In this document: positions 55,142 to 63,233 of the stretch, piece after piece
Position numbering within the stretch: the stretch's first letter is position 1
Layout of the letters: each line of letters opens with the position of its first letter
Origin: Pseudomonas putida
GTDB lineage: Bacteria; Pseudomonadota; Gammaproteobacteria; Pseudomonadales; Pseudomonadaceae
DNA length: 64,000 nt
Reading direction: 5' to 3'
Assembly: GCF_025905425.1 (NCBI RefSeq)
Contig: NZ_CP109603.1
Coordinates: 2,764,001 to 2,828,000 of the forward strand
Translations under genes and position numbers: made by a program
The notes under the pieces: generated by a model
Databases searched by the model: none
The model's input: only the letters and a program-made list of their open reading frames with translations
What the model was told of the DNA's origin: nothing

Positions 55142-57241
55142 CTAATCCGCCAACAAAACCACCTGCTTCAAACGCTCACTCGCCGGCGCCGGCCGGCCGT
55201 ACAGATAACCCTGGAAGTGCGAGCACCCTTCCGCCGCCAGCCGCCGCATCTGCTCTTCTGATTCCACGCCCTCGGCGGTGGTCTTGATCATCAGGCTGTT
55301 GGACAGCTCGGTAATGGCACGAATGATCGACATCGCTTCGCGGCTGTCGCACATGTCATGCACGAACGACTTGTCGATCTTGATGCGGTCGAACGGGAAC
55401 GAGCGCAGATACCCCAGCGACGAATACCCGGTGCCGAAATCGTCCAGTGAAATGGACACCCCAAGGTCCTTCAGCGCTCTCAGGGTGCGCACGTTCTCTT
55501 CACTGTTGCCCAGCAACACCGACTCGGTGATCTCCAGCTCAAGGCGTCGCGCCGGCAGGCCCGAGTCAGCCAAGGCCAGGGCCACGATGTGGACCAGGTT
55601 GGCATGCTTGAACTGCACCGGGGACAGGTTGACCGACACCGTCTGCTCGCTGTCCCAGCTGGCCGCCTCTTGGCAGGCCAGGTTCAATGCGCGGATGCCG
55701 AGTTCATGGATCAACCCGGTCTCTTCAGCGATGGGGATGAAGTCCATGGGCATGACCATGCCGCGGCTCGGGTGTTCCCAGCGCATCAACGCTTCGTAAC
55801 CCGTCACGCTGCTGGTCTGCTGGTCGACCACCGGCTGATAGTGCAACTGCAGCTGGCCCAGGTGCAACGCCGTGCGCAGGTCGGTTTCGACCAGGCGGCG
55901 CTGGCGGGCGGCCACATCCAGTTCGACGTTGAAGCACTCGTAACGGTTGCGCCCATTGCGCTTGGCTTCGTACAGGGCCATGTCGGCGTAGCCCAGCAGT
56001 TGCTCGGCTTGGTCGTTGTCGTCCGGGGCAATGGCCACGCCGATACTCACACCCACGCTGAACTGGTGCCCCTCGATCTGAAACGGCGGGCAGATCGCAT
56101 TGATCAGACGCTGGGCGGTGTTGCACGCGGCATCACGGCCATCCAGGCCAGTGAGCACCACGGCAAACTCGTCACCGCCCAGGCGGGCCAGGGTGTCGTG
56201 CTCGCGCAGTTCGCGGCGCAGGCGCTTGCCCAGGGCACGCAGTAGTTTGTCGCCGAAGGCATGGCCGAGCGAATCGTTGATGTTCTTGAAATTGTCCAGG
56301 TCCAGGCACAGGGCAGCAGTCAGCTTGGCGTGCTCATCACCGCGCACCAGGGCTTGGCGCAGGCGCTCATGGAACAGCGTGCGGTTGGGCAGCCCGGTCA
56401 GGGCATCGTGGTGCGCCATATGGTGGATCTGCGCATGGGCGGCCAACTCTTCGGTGGCATCTTCGGCCACGAACAACACGTAGTCGGCCTGGCCCTTGCG
56501 GTTCTGGCTGAGCAGCGTACGGCTCCGCAAGGTGCGTGGGCCACACACGGTGTCGACTCGGGTCTCGTCGGCGTAGCCTTTGGTGCTGCGCGCGCCACGG
56601 GCGAGCTGTTGCTCCAGGTACTGGGCAGCGGGCGGCGCCAGGCTGTCGGCGGGCAGTTGCCCGATCATGCTCGTGCCTGGCCCACCGAACAGGCGCTCTG
56701 CCTGTTGGTTGGCCAGCAGGATGCGCTGGCTCTCCAGGTCCTGGACGATGACACTGGCGGGGATGTTGGCAATTACCGAGTCGAGAAACTGCGACAGCTT
56801 GGCCATCTCCTGGCTGTACTGTTCGGCCAATTCCTTGGCCTTGAGCAGCTCAAGCTCCTGATGATGGCGTTCGGAGATGTCGCGGGTGACCTTGGCGAAC
56901 CCTACGAGGCGGCCGGAATCGTCGCGCACCGCGTCGATCACCACATGCGCATGGAAGGCCGAGCCATCCTTGCGCAGGCGCGAGCCCACCTCTTCGAAGC
57001 GCCCCGTGCTACGCGCCTGCTCAAGGTTGTAGTCGGGCAGCCCGGCCGCACGTTCGGCATCGCTGTAGAACACCGAGTAATGCTGGCCGACGATCTCGTC
57101 GGCATGGTACCCCTTGGCCCGCTGGGCGCCGGGGTTCCAGTTGGCGACGACGCCTTCGGGGGTAAGCAGGTAGATGGCATAGTCCACCACACTCTGGATC
57201 AACAGCCGGTACATGATGTCGGGGCTTGCGACTAGCGACAT
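55142..57241 (-). CDS. PAS-PAS-GGDEF-EAL cyclic di-GMP protein
   Basis: A 699-residue cytoplasmic protein. Two PAS domains (about 10-130 and 145-260) precede GGDEF (motif RLGGDEF intact) and EAL (motif YEALMRWEHP intact). It can therefore in principle both make and break cyclic di-GMP. No transmembrane helix is seen. PAS domains suggest sensing of redox, light or a small ligand. The regulator site at 57338 lies upstream. Confidence 0.93.
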   Translation of the reverse strand: MSLVASPDIMYRLLIQSVVDYAIYLLTPEGVVANWNPGAQRAKGYHADEIVGQHYSVFYSDAERAAGLPDYNLEQARSTGRFEEVGSRLRKDGSAFHAHVVIDAVRDDSGRLVGFAKVTRDISERHHQELELLKAKELAEQYSQEMAKLSQFLDSVIANIPASVIVQDLESQRILLANQQAERLFGGPGTSMIGQLPADSLAPPAAQYLEQQLARGARSTKGYADETRVDTVCGPRTLRSRTLLSQNRKGQADYVLFVAEDATEELAAHAQIHHMAHHDALTGLPNRTLFHERLRQALVRGDEHAKLTAALCLDLDNFKNINDSLGHAFGDKLLRALGKRLRRELREHDTLARLGGDEFAVVLTGLDGRDAACNTAQRLINAICPPFQIEGHQFSVGVSIGVAIAPDDNDQAEQLLGYADMALYEAKRNGRNRYECFNVELDVAARQRRLVETDLRTALHLGQLQLHYQPVVDQQTSSVTGYEALMRWEHPSRGMVMPMDFIPIAEETGLIHELGIRALNLACQEAASWDSEQTVSVNLSPVQFKHANLVHIVALALADSGLPARRLELEITESVLLGNSEENVRTLRALKDLGVSISLDDFGTGYSSLGYLRSFPFDRIKIDKSFVHDMCDSREAMSIIRAITELSNSLMIKTTAEGVESEEQMRRLAAEGCSHFQGYLYGRPAPASERLKQVVLLAD

Positions 57242-57337
57242 GAAATTAACCTGAACCTTCGACGGGCACGAAAAGGAACCCCGACACTGCGCGGCCGGGT
57301 CTTGTACAGAGGTAGTGGCATTATGCCGCTCACCTGA

Positions 57338-57363
57338 TTTTTGTGAAGTGGTTCACAAAAATT
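57338..57363. promoter_or_regulatory. Perfect 11-base inverted repeat, candidate operator
   Basis: atttttgtgaa (57338-57348) and ttcacaaaaat (57353-57363) with four bases between. It lies upstream of the c-di-GMP gene and is not followed by a T tract typical of a terminator. Confidence 0.55.
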
Positions 57364-57408
57364 TGCTGCACTGTTCTTTGCCGTACCAAGGGGTGAAGGC
57401 GGGGATGT

Positions 57409-57470
57409 GCCTGGCGTGGGTTTGATGGTGGGGCGAAGATCGAGCGCCCCCTCAAAACCACGCCAGGCAC
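57409..57470 (-). terminator. Hairpin downstream of the aldehyde dehydrogenase gene
   Basis: tgcctggcgtgggtttga (from about 57409) pairs with tcaaaaccacgccaggca (57453-57470). It ends about 25 bases before the stop of the minus-strand gene at 57496. Confidence 0.7.
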
Positions 57471-57495
57471 TTCAACGCAGGCCCCTCACCCGTCA

Positions 57496-58983
57496 TCAAT
57501 ACCTGATCATCACCGACTTGAGCTCGGTGTAATCCTCGATGAACGCACTGCCAAACTCACGCCCTACCCCCGATGCCTTGGACCCACCAAACGGCACCGC
57601 CGGGTCGAGGAAGGTGTGCATGTTGACCCACACCGTGCCCGCCTCGATCTGCGGGATCAGCCGCAGCGCCTTGGACAGGTCATTGGTCCACAGGCTAGCA
57701 GTCAGGCCATAAGGGCTGTCGTTCATCAGCGCCAGCAGCTGCGCTTCGTCATCGAACGGCAGCACGCAGACGATCGGGCCAAAGGTTTCCTCGTGCAGCA
57801 ACGGGTCGCTGGCGTCATTGGCCAGCACCACCGTAGGTTCGACGAAATACCCCGGCCGATCGAGCGCCCTGGCCCCACAGATCACCGTGTTGCTGGCACG
57901 GGCCCGCTCGAAGAAGCCGAGAATCTTCTGCAGGTGCGCGGCATTGGCCAACGGGCCGAACTGGGCCTCGGGGTCCAGTGCCGAGCCGATCTTCAACTGC
58001 CCCAGCGCTTCACCCAGTTTGCGCGTGAATGCCTCGACCTTGCTGCGGTGCACATATACCCGCTCCGGTGACGCGCACACCTGCCCCTGGTGCACGAAGG
58101 CGGTCTGCAGGATGCCCGCCACCGCGCTGTCCACATCCACATCGGCCAGCAAGGCCGCTGGGTTCTTGCCACCCAACTCCAACGTGGCGCGGGTCAGGTT
58201 GGCCGCCATCGCGGCCTTGCCAACGGCAATACCGGTCGGCACAGACCCGGTGAACGCCACCTTGGCCACCTGCGGGTGCTCGATCAACCGCTGGCCCGCC
58301 TGCCCTCGCCCGTTGACCACGTTGAAGGCACCCGCCGGCACCCCTGCCTCGACCGCAAGTTCGGCGATGCGCAACAGCGTCAGCGGCGTGAACTCGCTGG
58401 GTTTGACCACAATGGTGCAACCGGTCACCAGCGCCGAGGCGATTTTCCAGATACCGATCATCACCGAGAAATTCCACGGCACGATCCCCGCCACCACGCC
58501 CACCGGCTCGCGCAGGGTAAAGGCGGTGTAGCGCTCGCCAGCGAATGAAGGCAGTGACGGGGTCATGGTCTGCCCAGTGATCTTGGTCGCCCAACCCGCG
58601 AAGTAACGCAGGAAGACTACACTTTGGGCGATCTCCAGCCCACGCGAGAGGTTGATCGACTTGCCCGAGCACAGGGTCTCGAGCTGTGCCAACTCCTCGG
58701 CATTGGCCTCGATCAGGTCCGCCAGGCGGTTGAGCACCACGCCTTTCTGATAAGGCGAAACCTCGGCCCAACTGCCTTTGAACGCCTGCCGTGCACTGAC
58801 CACTGCGCGCGCCACTTCCGCCTCACTGGCCTCGGCGATGCGGCTGATGACTGCGCCACTCGACGGGTCGTGGATGTCGATCGACGGCCCCGTCTCAGCC
58901 GCCAGGTACTGGCCATCGATGAAATGGCCATGGGGCCTGGCGAGGAACTCGACCACGGCAGGTAACAGCTGGATATCGCTCAT
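57496..58983 (-). CDS. Phenylacetaldehyde dehydrogenase-like (FeaB type)
   Basis: A 495-residue aldehyde dehydrogenase. Catalytic Glu is in LELGGKNPAALL and Cys in HQGQVCASPERVYV. The match to FeaB/StyD-type phenylacetaldehyde dehydrogenases and its divergence from the aromatic amine dehydrogenase operon place it as the second step of arylethylamine oxidation: aldehyde to phenylacetate or hydroxyphenylacetate. Catalysis needs NAD. Confidence 0.85.
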   Translation of the reverse strand: MSDIQLLPAVVEFLARPHGHFIDGQYLAAETGPSIDIHDPSSGAVISRIAEASEAEVARAVVSARQAFKGSWAEVSPYQKGVVLNRLADLIEANAEELAQLETLCSGKSINLSRGLEIAQSVVFLRYFAGWATKITGQTMTPSLPSFAGERYTAFTLREPVGVVAGIVPWNFSVMIGIWKIASALVTGCTIVVKPSEFTPLTLLRIAELAVEAGVPAGAFNVVNGRGQAGQRLIEHPQVAKVAFTGSVPTGIAVGKAAMAANLTRATLELGGKNPAALLADVDVDSAVAGILQTAFVHQGQVCASPERVYVHRSKVEAFTRKLGEALGQLKIGSALDPEAQFGPLANAAHLQKILGFFERARASNTVICGARALDRPGYFVEPTVVLANDASDPLLHEETFGPIVCVLPFDDEAQLLALMNDSPYGLTASLWTNDLSKALRLIPQIEAGTVWVNMHTFLDPAVPFGGSKASGVGREFGSAFIEDYTELKSVMIRY

Positions 58984-59184
58984 GACATGACTCCTGGAAG
59001 GCAGCGCAAAAGGGTGTGCGGGCCGATCTTCAGGCCCCCGCCCACCCGCCTGCCAGCCCCGACGGGCGTTTTGTCAGGGAGCCTCAAGAGAATGTCACGC
59101 TGGCCAAATCACCACGCTGGCCCAGGCGGCACACTGCGATCACTGCGATTTCTGCATAACCCATAACAACATCGGAGATAGCCA

Positions 59185-60336
59185 ATGCGTCGCGTAGACA
59201 GGCTTAGCATCTCGGCAGCCCTGGCCTTGGCCTTGGCCGCGAGCACAAGCGCGGTGCGGGCCGACCTGCCCGCCGAAGAGATCGGCCAGAACAGCCTGCC
59301 GTTCCCGCCGGACCCACACCGTGTCTACATCCTCGATGTGGACTTCAAAAACCCCATCGCCGGCAAGGTGGTGGTGGTCGACCCCAAGGCCAAACGCATG
59401 CTCGGCATGACCACCAACGCCTTCGTCGCCCCAACGGCGCTGAGCCCGGACAACCGCACCTTGTATTCGGCCAACCTGTTCTACTCGCGTGGCACCTATG
59501 GCGAACGCAGCGACGTGCTGGTGGCCTGGGACACCCAGACCCTGCGCCCGCAATGGGAAGTGGTATTGCCTGCCAAACGCGCATCCACGCTTACCGAAAA
59601 GTACGCCATGGGTGTCAGCGCCGACAGCAAGCTGGCGTATGTCTTCAACCTCACGCCGTCGACGTCGGTGACCGTGGTCAATACCCAGACACACAAGGTC
59701 GCCAGCGAAGTCGCCATCAGCGGCTGCGTGCTCAACTACCCGGTCGGCAAGCGCAGCTTCGCATCACTGTGCGGTGACGGTCAGTTGCTGGTAGTGACCC
59801 TGGATGATGAAGGCAAGGAGGTCTCGCGCACCCAGACGCCCTTCTTCGACCCGAACAAGGTCCGCCTCAACGAGCGCGCCATCGCCAACGGCGACACCTA
59901 CTATTTCACTACCACCCACGGCGAGGTGTACCCGGTGAGTTTCGAGGGTGGCAAGGCCAAGCCGCAGCCTACCTGGTCACTGGTCAGCGACGAAGAGCGT
60001 AAGCAAGGCTGGGCGCCGGGTGGCTGGCAGGCCCTGGCCCTGGCGCCCGGCCTGAACCGGCTGTATGCGCTGATGCATGACCAGCACACCGATGGCAAAT
60101 GGGAAGACCCAAGCACCACCATCTGGGCGTTCGACCTGAAGACCGGCAAGAAGCTCGGCACCCTCGACTCGCCCAAGCCGGTCTGGAGCCTGCAGGCCAG
60201 CCATGACAAGGCGCCCATCCTGGTGGCCACCGACCTGGAAGGCGGCGTGCAGTTCTTCGACCTGGCCACTGGCAAGCACAGCGGTGCCATGGACCAGATC
60301 GCCGACACGCCCGTGCTCACCTTGGCCCCTTGGTAA
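59185..60336 (+). CDS. aauB: Aromatic amine dehydrogenase heavy chain
   Basis: A 383-residue periplasmic beta-propeller subunit with a signal peptide (SAALALALAASTSAVRA) and the family repeats (for example VYILDVDFKNPIAGKVVVV and MLGMTTNAFVAP). It pairs with the light chain made by the fourth gene of the operon. The heavy chain holds the light chain and helps form the channel to the quinone cofactor. The first gene after the divergent aldehyde dehydrogenase. Confidence 0.9.
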   Translation: MRRVDRLSISAALALALAASTSAVRADLPAEEIGQNSLPFPPDPHRVYILDVDFKNPIAGKVVVVDPKAKRMLGMTTNAFVAPTALSPDNRTLYSANLFYSRGTYGERSDVLVAWDTQTLRPQWEVVLPAKRASTLTEKYAMGVSADSKLAYVFNLTPSTSVTVVNTQTHKVASEVAISGCVLNYPVGKRSFASLCGDGQLLVVTLDDEGKEVSRTQTPFFDPNKVRLNERAIANGDTYYFTTTHGEVYPVSFEGGKAKPQPTWSLVSDEERKQGWAPGGWQALALAPGLNRLYALMHDQHTDGKWEDPSTTIWAFDLKTGKKLGTLDSPKPVWSLQASHDKAPILVATDLEGGVQFFDLATGKHSGAMDQIADTPVLTLAPW

Positions 60337-60351
60337 GTGGGAGACCTCATC

Positions 60352-60888
60352 ATGCTCGATCCTGTCCTTGTGATTGCCAGCAGCACCGCCCTGGCGACAC
60401 TGCTGGCCAGTGCCGCCAGCCACAAGCTGCGCGACCTGCGCGCCTTCAGCAGCATCGTGCGCGCCTACCAGCTGCTGCCGGCGCCCCTGGCCCCCGCCGC
60501 CACGGCAAGCCTTGCGCTGGCCGAACTGGCCCTCGCGCTGGCCCTGCTGCTGCCCGGCGGGCGCGCCAGCGCAGCGTTGGGGGTGGCCCTGTTGATGGCG
60601 CTGTATGCCAGCGCCATCGGCATCAACCTCTGGCGCGGCCGCCGCGACATCGATTGCGGCTGTTCAGGCCCTGGCGCTGCCCAGCCACTGCGCCCGGTGC
60701 TGCTGTTGCGCAACCTGGTGATCGCCCTGCTGGCCGGCCTGGCGGCGCTGCCGATGGCCGAGCGTGCACTCGGTGCCCTGGATATTTTTGTGGTGATCGC
60801 GGCCAGTGCCGTGGCGCTGTTGATTCATGTGGCGGTGGATGGCCTGCTGGCCAACCAGCCGCGTCTTGCCAAATTGACTGGGAGATAA
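60352..60888 (+). CDS. mauE: MauE-like membrane protein for amine dehydrogenase maturation
   Basis: A 178-residue inner-membrane protein with about four helices, DoxX-like. In the mau system MauE and MauD are needed to form disulfides and mature the light chain. Start at 60352 with gggag eight bases upstream, rather than at a GTG 15 bases before. It overlaps nothing and sits 15 bases after the heavy chain. Confidence 0.82.
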   Translation: MLDPVLVIASSTALATLLASAASHKLRDLRAFSSIVRAYQLLPAPLAPAATASLALAELALALALLLPGGRASAALGVALLMALYASAIGINLWRGRRDIDCGCSGPGAAQPLRPVLLLRNLVIALLAGLAALPMAERALGALDIFVVIAASAVALLIHVAVDGLLANQPRLAKLTGR

Positions 60889-60891
60889 CCC

Positions 60892-61533
60892 ATGCAACTG
60901 CTTATCGCATCGAACATTCTGCTCTGGCTGCTGCTGATTGCGGTGGCGTTCACGGTCATGGCTCTGGTACGCCAGATCGGCGTGCTGCATGGCCGTATCG
61001 CCCCTGCCGGGGCGCTGATGGTGGACAAAGGCGTGACGGTCAACGACCCCGCCCCGCAAGTCACCGCCGCCGACCGCCACGGCCGCCCGGTGAACATCGG
61101 CTACCAGGGCGAACGCTCGCAGTTGCTGTTCTTCCTTGCCCCCGGCTGCCCGGTGTGCAAATCGCTGCTGCCGGCAGTCAAGTCGATCGCCAAGGACAAC
61201 CGCGGCGCGCTGGACGTGATCTATGTCAGCGACGGTGATTTTGCCGAACAGCAGGCCCTGATCGAAGCCAACGACCTGCAGCAGGCCACCTACGTGGTCG
61301 GCCCCGAGATCGGCATGACCTACCAGATCGGCAAGCTGCCCTACGCCGTATTGATCGACCAGGCCGGCACCCTGCGCGCCAAGGGCCTGGTCAACTCCCG
61401 CGAGCACCTGGACAGCCTGTTCGAGACGGTGCACCTGGGCAGCGCCAGCCTGCAGCAGTACCTGCACGGCAACCCCGCGCAGGGCCATGCCCATAGCCAT
61501 GACCACGCCCACCCACACAGCGCGCAGCACTGA
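60892..61533 (+). CDS. mauD: MauD-like periplasmic thioredoxin-fold protein
   Basis: A 213-residue protein with an N-terminal membrane anchor (LLLIAVAFTVMALV) and a thioredoxin domain with the active-site CPVC in APGCPVCKS. It probably forms the light-chain disulfides with MauE. The C-terminal tail is a histidine-rich stretch, HAHSHDHAHPHSAQH, that could bind a metal. I do not know such a tail as standard for MauD. Confidence 0.85.
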   Translation: MQLLIASNILLWLLLIAVAFTVMALVRQIGVLHGRIAPAGALMVDKGVTVNDPAPQVTAADRHGRPVNIGYQGERSQLLFFLAPGCPVCKSLLPAVKSIAKDNRGALDVIYVSDGDFAEQQALIEANDLQQATYVVGPEIGMTYQIGKLPYAVLIDQAGTLRAKGLVNSREHLDSLFETVHLGSASLQQYLHGNPAQGHAHSHDHAHPHSAQH

Positions 61534-61547
61534 TCGCGGAGCACACC

Positions 61548-62069
61548 ATGAGTTTTCTCGACAAACTGTTTGAACGCTCCAGCCGTCATGTCGCCGACAC
61601 CACCTCGCGGCGCAAAGTGCTGGCGCGCCTGGGCTCGCTGATCGTCGCGGGCGCTGCCCTGCCGGTGCTGCTGCCGATCGACCGCACCGCCAAGGCGCTG
61701 GCCGCCGAGCAACCGAAGATGGGAGACCCTGGCGACCCGACCAGCTGCGACTACTGGCGCAACTGCTCGATCGACGGTTTTTTATGCTCCTGCTGCGGCG
61801 GGTCGATCACCTCCTGCCCGCCCGGCACCGATGCCTCGCTGGTGACCTGGATCGGCACCTGCCGCAACCCGGCCGACGGCAAGAACTACATCATCTCGTA
61901 CAACGACTGCTGCGGTAAGCACGCCTGCGGGCAGTGCGCCTGCTCGCGCAACGACGATGAACAGCCGTTGTATCGTCCGTTCAACAACAACGACATCAAC
62001 TGGTGCCTGGGGGCGGAGTCGAAAATCTACAACTGCACCGTCACCATCATCCGCGGCGTGGCGGTATAG
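61548..62069 (+). CDS. aauA: Aromatic amine dehydrogenase light chain (TTQ subunit)
   Basis: A 173-residue precursor with a twin-arginine-like leader (SRRKVLARLG) that ends near LAAEQP. The tryptophan tryptophylquinone pair is Trp101 (VTWIGTC) and Trp152 (NWCLG). The catalytic Asp120 (YNDCCG), Thr164 and Asp76 match A. faecalis AADH Asp128, Thr172 and Asp84 as I recall them, at a constant offset of eight. There are 14 cysteines. The extra pair (Cys83 and Cys127) is shared with the AADH rather than the methylamine enzyme. Substrates are thus likely phenylethylamine, tyramine or tryptamine. Azurin is the usual electron acceptor. Confidence 0.92.
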   Translation: MSFLDKLFERSSRHVADTTSRRKVLARLGSLIVAGAALPVLLPIDRTAKALAAEQPKMGDPGDPTSCDYWRNCSIDGFLCSCCGGSITSCPPGTDASLVTWIGTCRNPADGKNYIISYNDCCGKHACGQCACSRNDDEQPLYRPFNNNDINWCLGAESKIYNCTVTIIRGVAV

Positions 62070-62073
62070 CGCC

Positions 62074-62592
62074 GTGAAGGGTCTGACGGCGCTGTTGATC
62101 CTGTGCTTGCTGGTGCCTGTCGCCCAGGCCAGGACCCTGCCCAACCCCAACCAGCGCCCGGCGCCTGGCAACGAGGTGCCACCGGTGCCGATTGCCCAGG
62201 CCGGGTACTCGGTACCGGTGAATTACCAGCTGCAGTGCGCCGGCTGCCACCGGGACCACGGCGAAGGCTCGGCGGCCAACGACACACCGCGCATGCAGGG
62301 GTTTGTCGGTAACTTTCTGCGGGTGCCGGGCGGGCGCGAGTTTCTGGTGCGGGTGCCGGGGATTTCCCAGTCGGCGCTCAACGATCAGCAGATTGCCGAT
62401 TTGCTGAACTGGCTGCTGGCGCGGGATGGGATGGCCGGTAACAGCGCACCCGAGCAATGGCCGCCGTACAGCGGCGAGGAGGTGCACCGGGTGCGCCAGA
62501 GCAGCATGCTCAACCTGCCGCATGTGCGGGCCGGGTTGATCGAAGCGATGCAGGCCGAAGGCATTGCCATCAGCGATGGGCTTGGCCACTGA
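62074..62592 (+). CDS. Small single-haem cytochrome c of the amine dehydrogenase operon
   Basis: A 172-residue exported protein. GTG at 62074 (VKGLTALLILCLLVPVAQA) gives a good signal peptide four bases after the aauA stop. There is one haem site, CAGCH (in QCAGCHRDHGEG), and no second. This matches the orf-2 cytochrome of the A. faecalis aau cluster and not the two-haem MauG. It may be the electron carrier or a maturation helper. Confidence 0.82.
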   Translation: MKGLTALLILCLLVPVAQARTLPNPNQRPAPGNEVPPVPIAQAGYSVPVNYQLQCAGCHRDHGEGSAANDTPRMQGFVGNFLRVPGGREFLVRVPGISQSALNDQQIADLLNWLLARDGMAGNSAPEQWPPYSGEEVHRVRQSSMLNLPHVRAGLIEAMQAEGIAISDGLGH

Positions 62593-62614
62593 ATCACGCA
62601 AGCGTTGTGCCTTC

Positions 62615-62642
62615 AGCCCGCTCTGTCAGCGGGCTTTTTTTG
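62615..62642 (+). terminator. Rho-independent terminator of the aau operon
   Basis: agcccgct (62615-62622) and agcgggct (62628-62635) form a perfect stem followed by T7. Confidence 0.9.
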
Positions 62643-62693
62643 TTCATCGTGTTAGGGTTCTGGGTGTTCGCCGTAGCATTTTCAGCGCCTGTG

Positions 62694-62907
62694 AGATCGA
62701 GCGCCGCCCGCGCGGCGCATCGCGACGCAAGGCCGCTCCCACATTTGTTTCGGGCCAATTATTCCTGTGACATGGGCGCGCGGCCCTTTGGTGCCCACCT
62801 TGATATCGAGTCAGACAAACAAGGCGGTCGCGCGCAGATTTCACAGGTCTCACTGGCCCGAAACAAATGTGGGAGCGGCCTTGCGTCGCGCGGGCGGCGC
62901 TCGATCT
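62694..62907. repeat. Long inverted repeat related to REP-like elements
   Basis: The left arm at 62694-62757 and the right arm at 62854-62907 are near-perfect reverse complements over about 54 bases (core acgcaaggccgctcccacatttgtttcgggcca). The left arm carries an extra ten bases. About 96 bases separate the arms. Confidence 0.85.
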
Positions 62908-63233
62908 ACGCCCCACCTCAAAGCCCAAGACAGGTACTTCGTCGCCCTAACCCGACCTACCTAAGTGCAACATCTGGAAACAACCCTGTGTCAATTGGCT
63001 ACATCGTGGCGCATTTCCGCGCGCTCATTCCACCACTGCCACTGCCAATACACTCATCGACTACAAAAATTAATTCTATTTAAAACAACGAACTAGCAAA
63101 CACCCCCTGCCACACCCCCACCTCTCAGGCTCGCTTTTTGCTTGAATATTCAAGTGAATTTTAATGCTTTAAAGCACCCATCCAAGAGTTCGCCCAAGCG
63201 AACCGTTCCACGTCTTACCGTGCGAGGCCCCCC

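Larger units (their letters stand above)
62593..63233. other. Intergenic region with terminator and long inverted repeat
   Basis: About 640 bases. It contains the terminator at 62615-62640, the long inverted repeat at 62694-62907 and, to its right, an AT-rich stretch (63055-63180) that is a likely promoter region for the AraC gene. No protein gene is supported. Confidence 0.6.

Noticed and set aside
61548..62069. Methylamine dehydrogenase light chain as the identity
   Set aside because: The extra cysteine pair and the match of catalytic residues at a constant offset fit aromatic amine dehydrogenase better.
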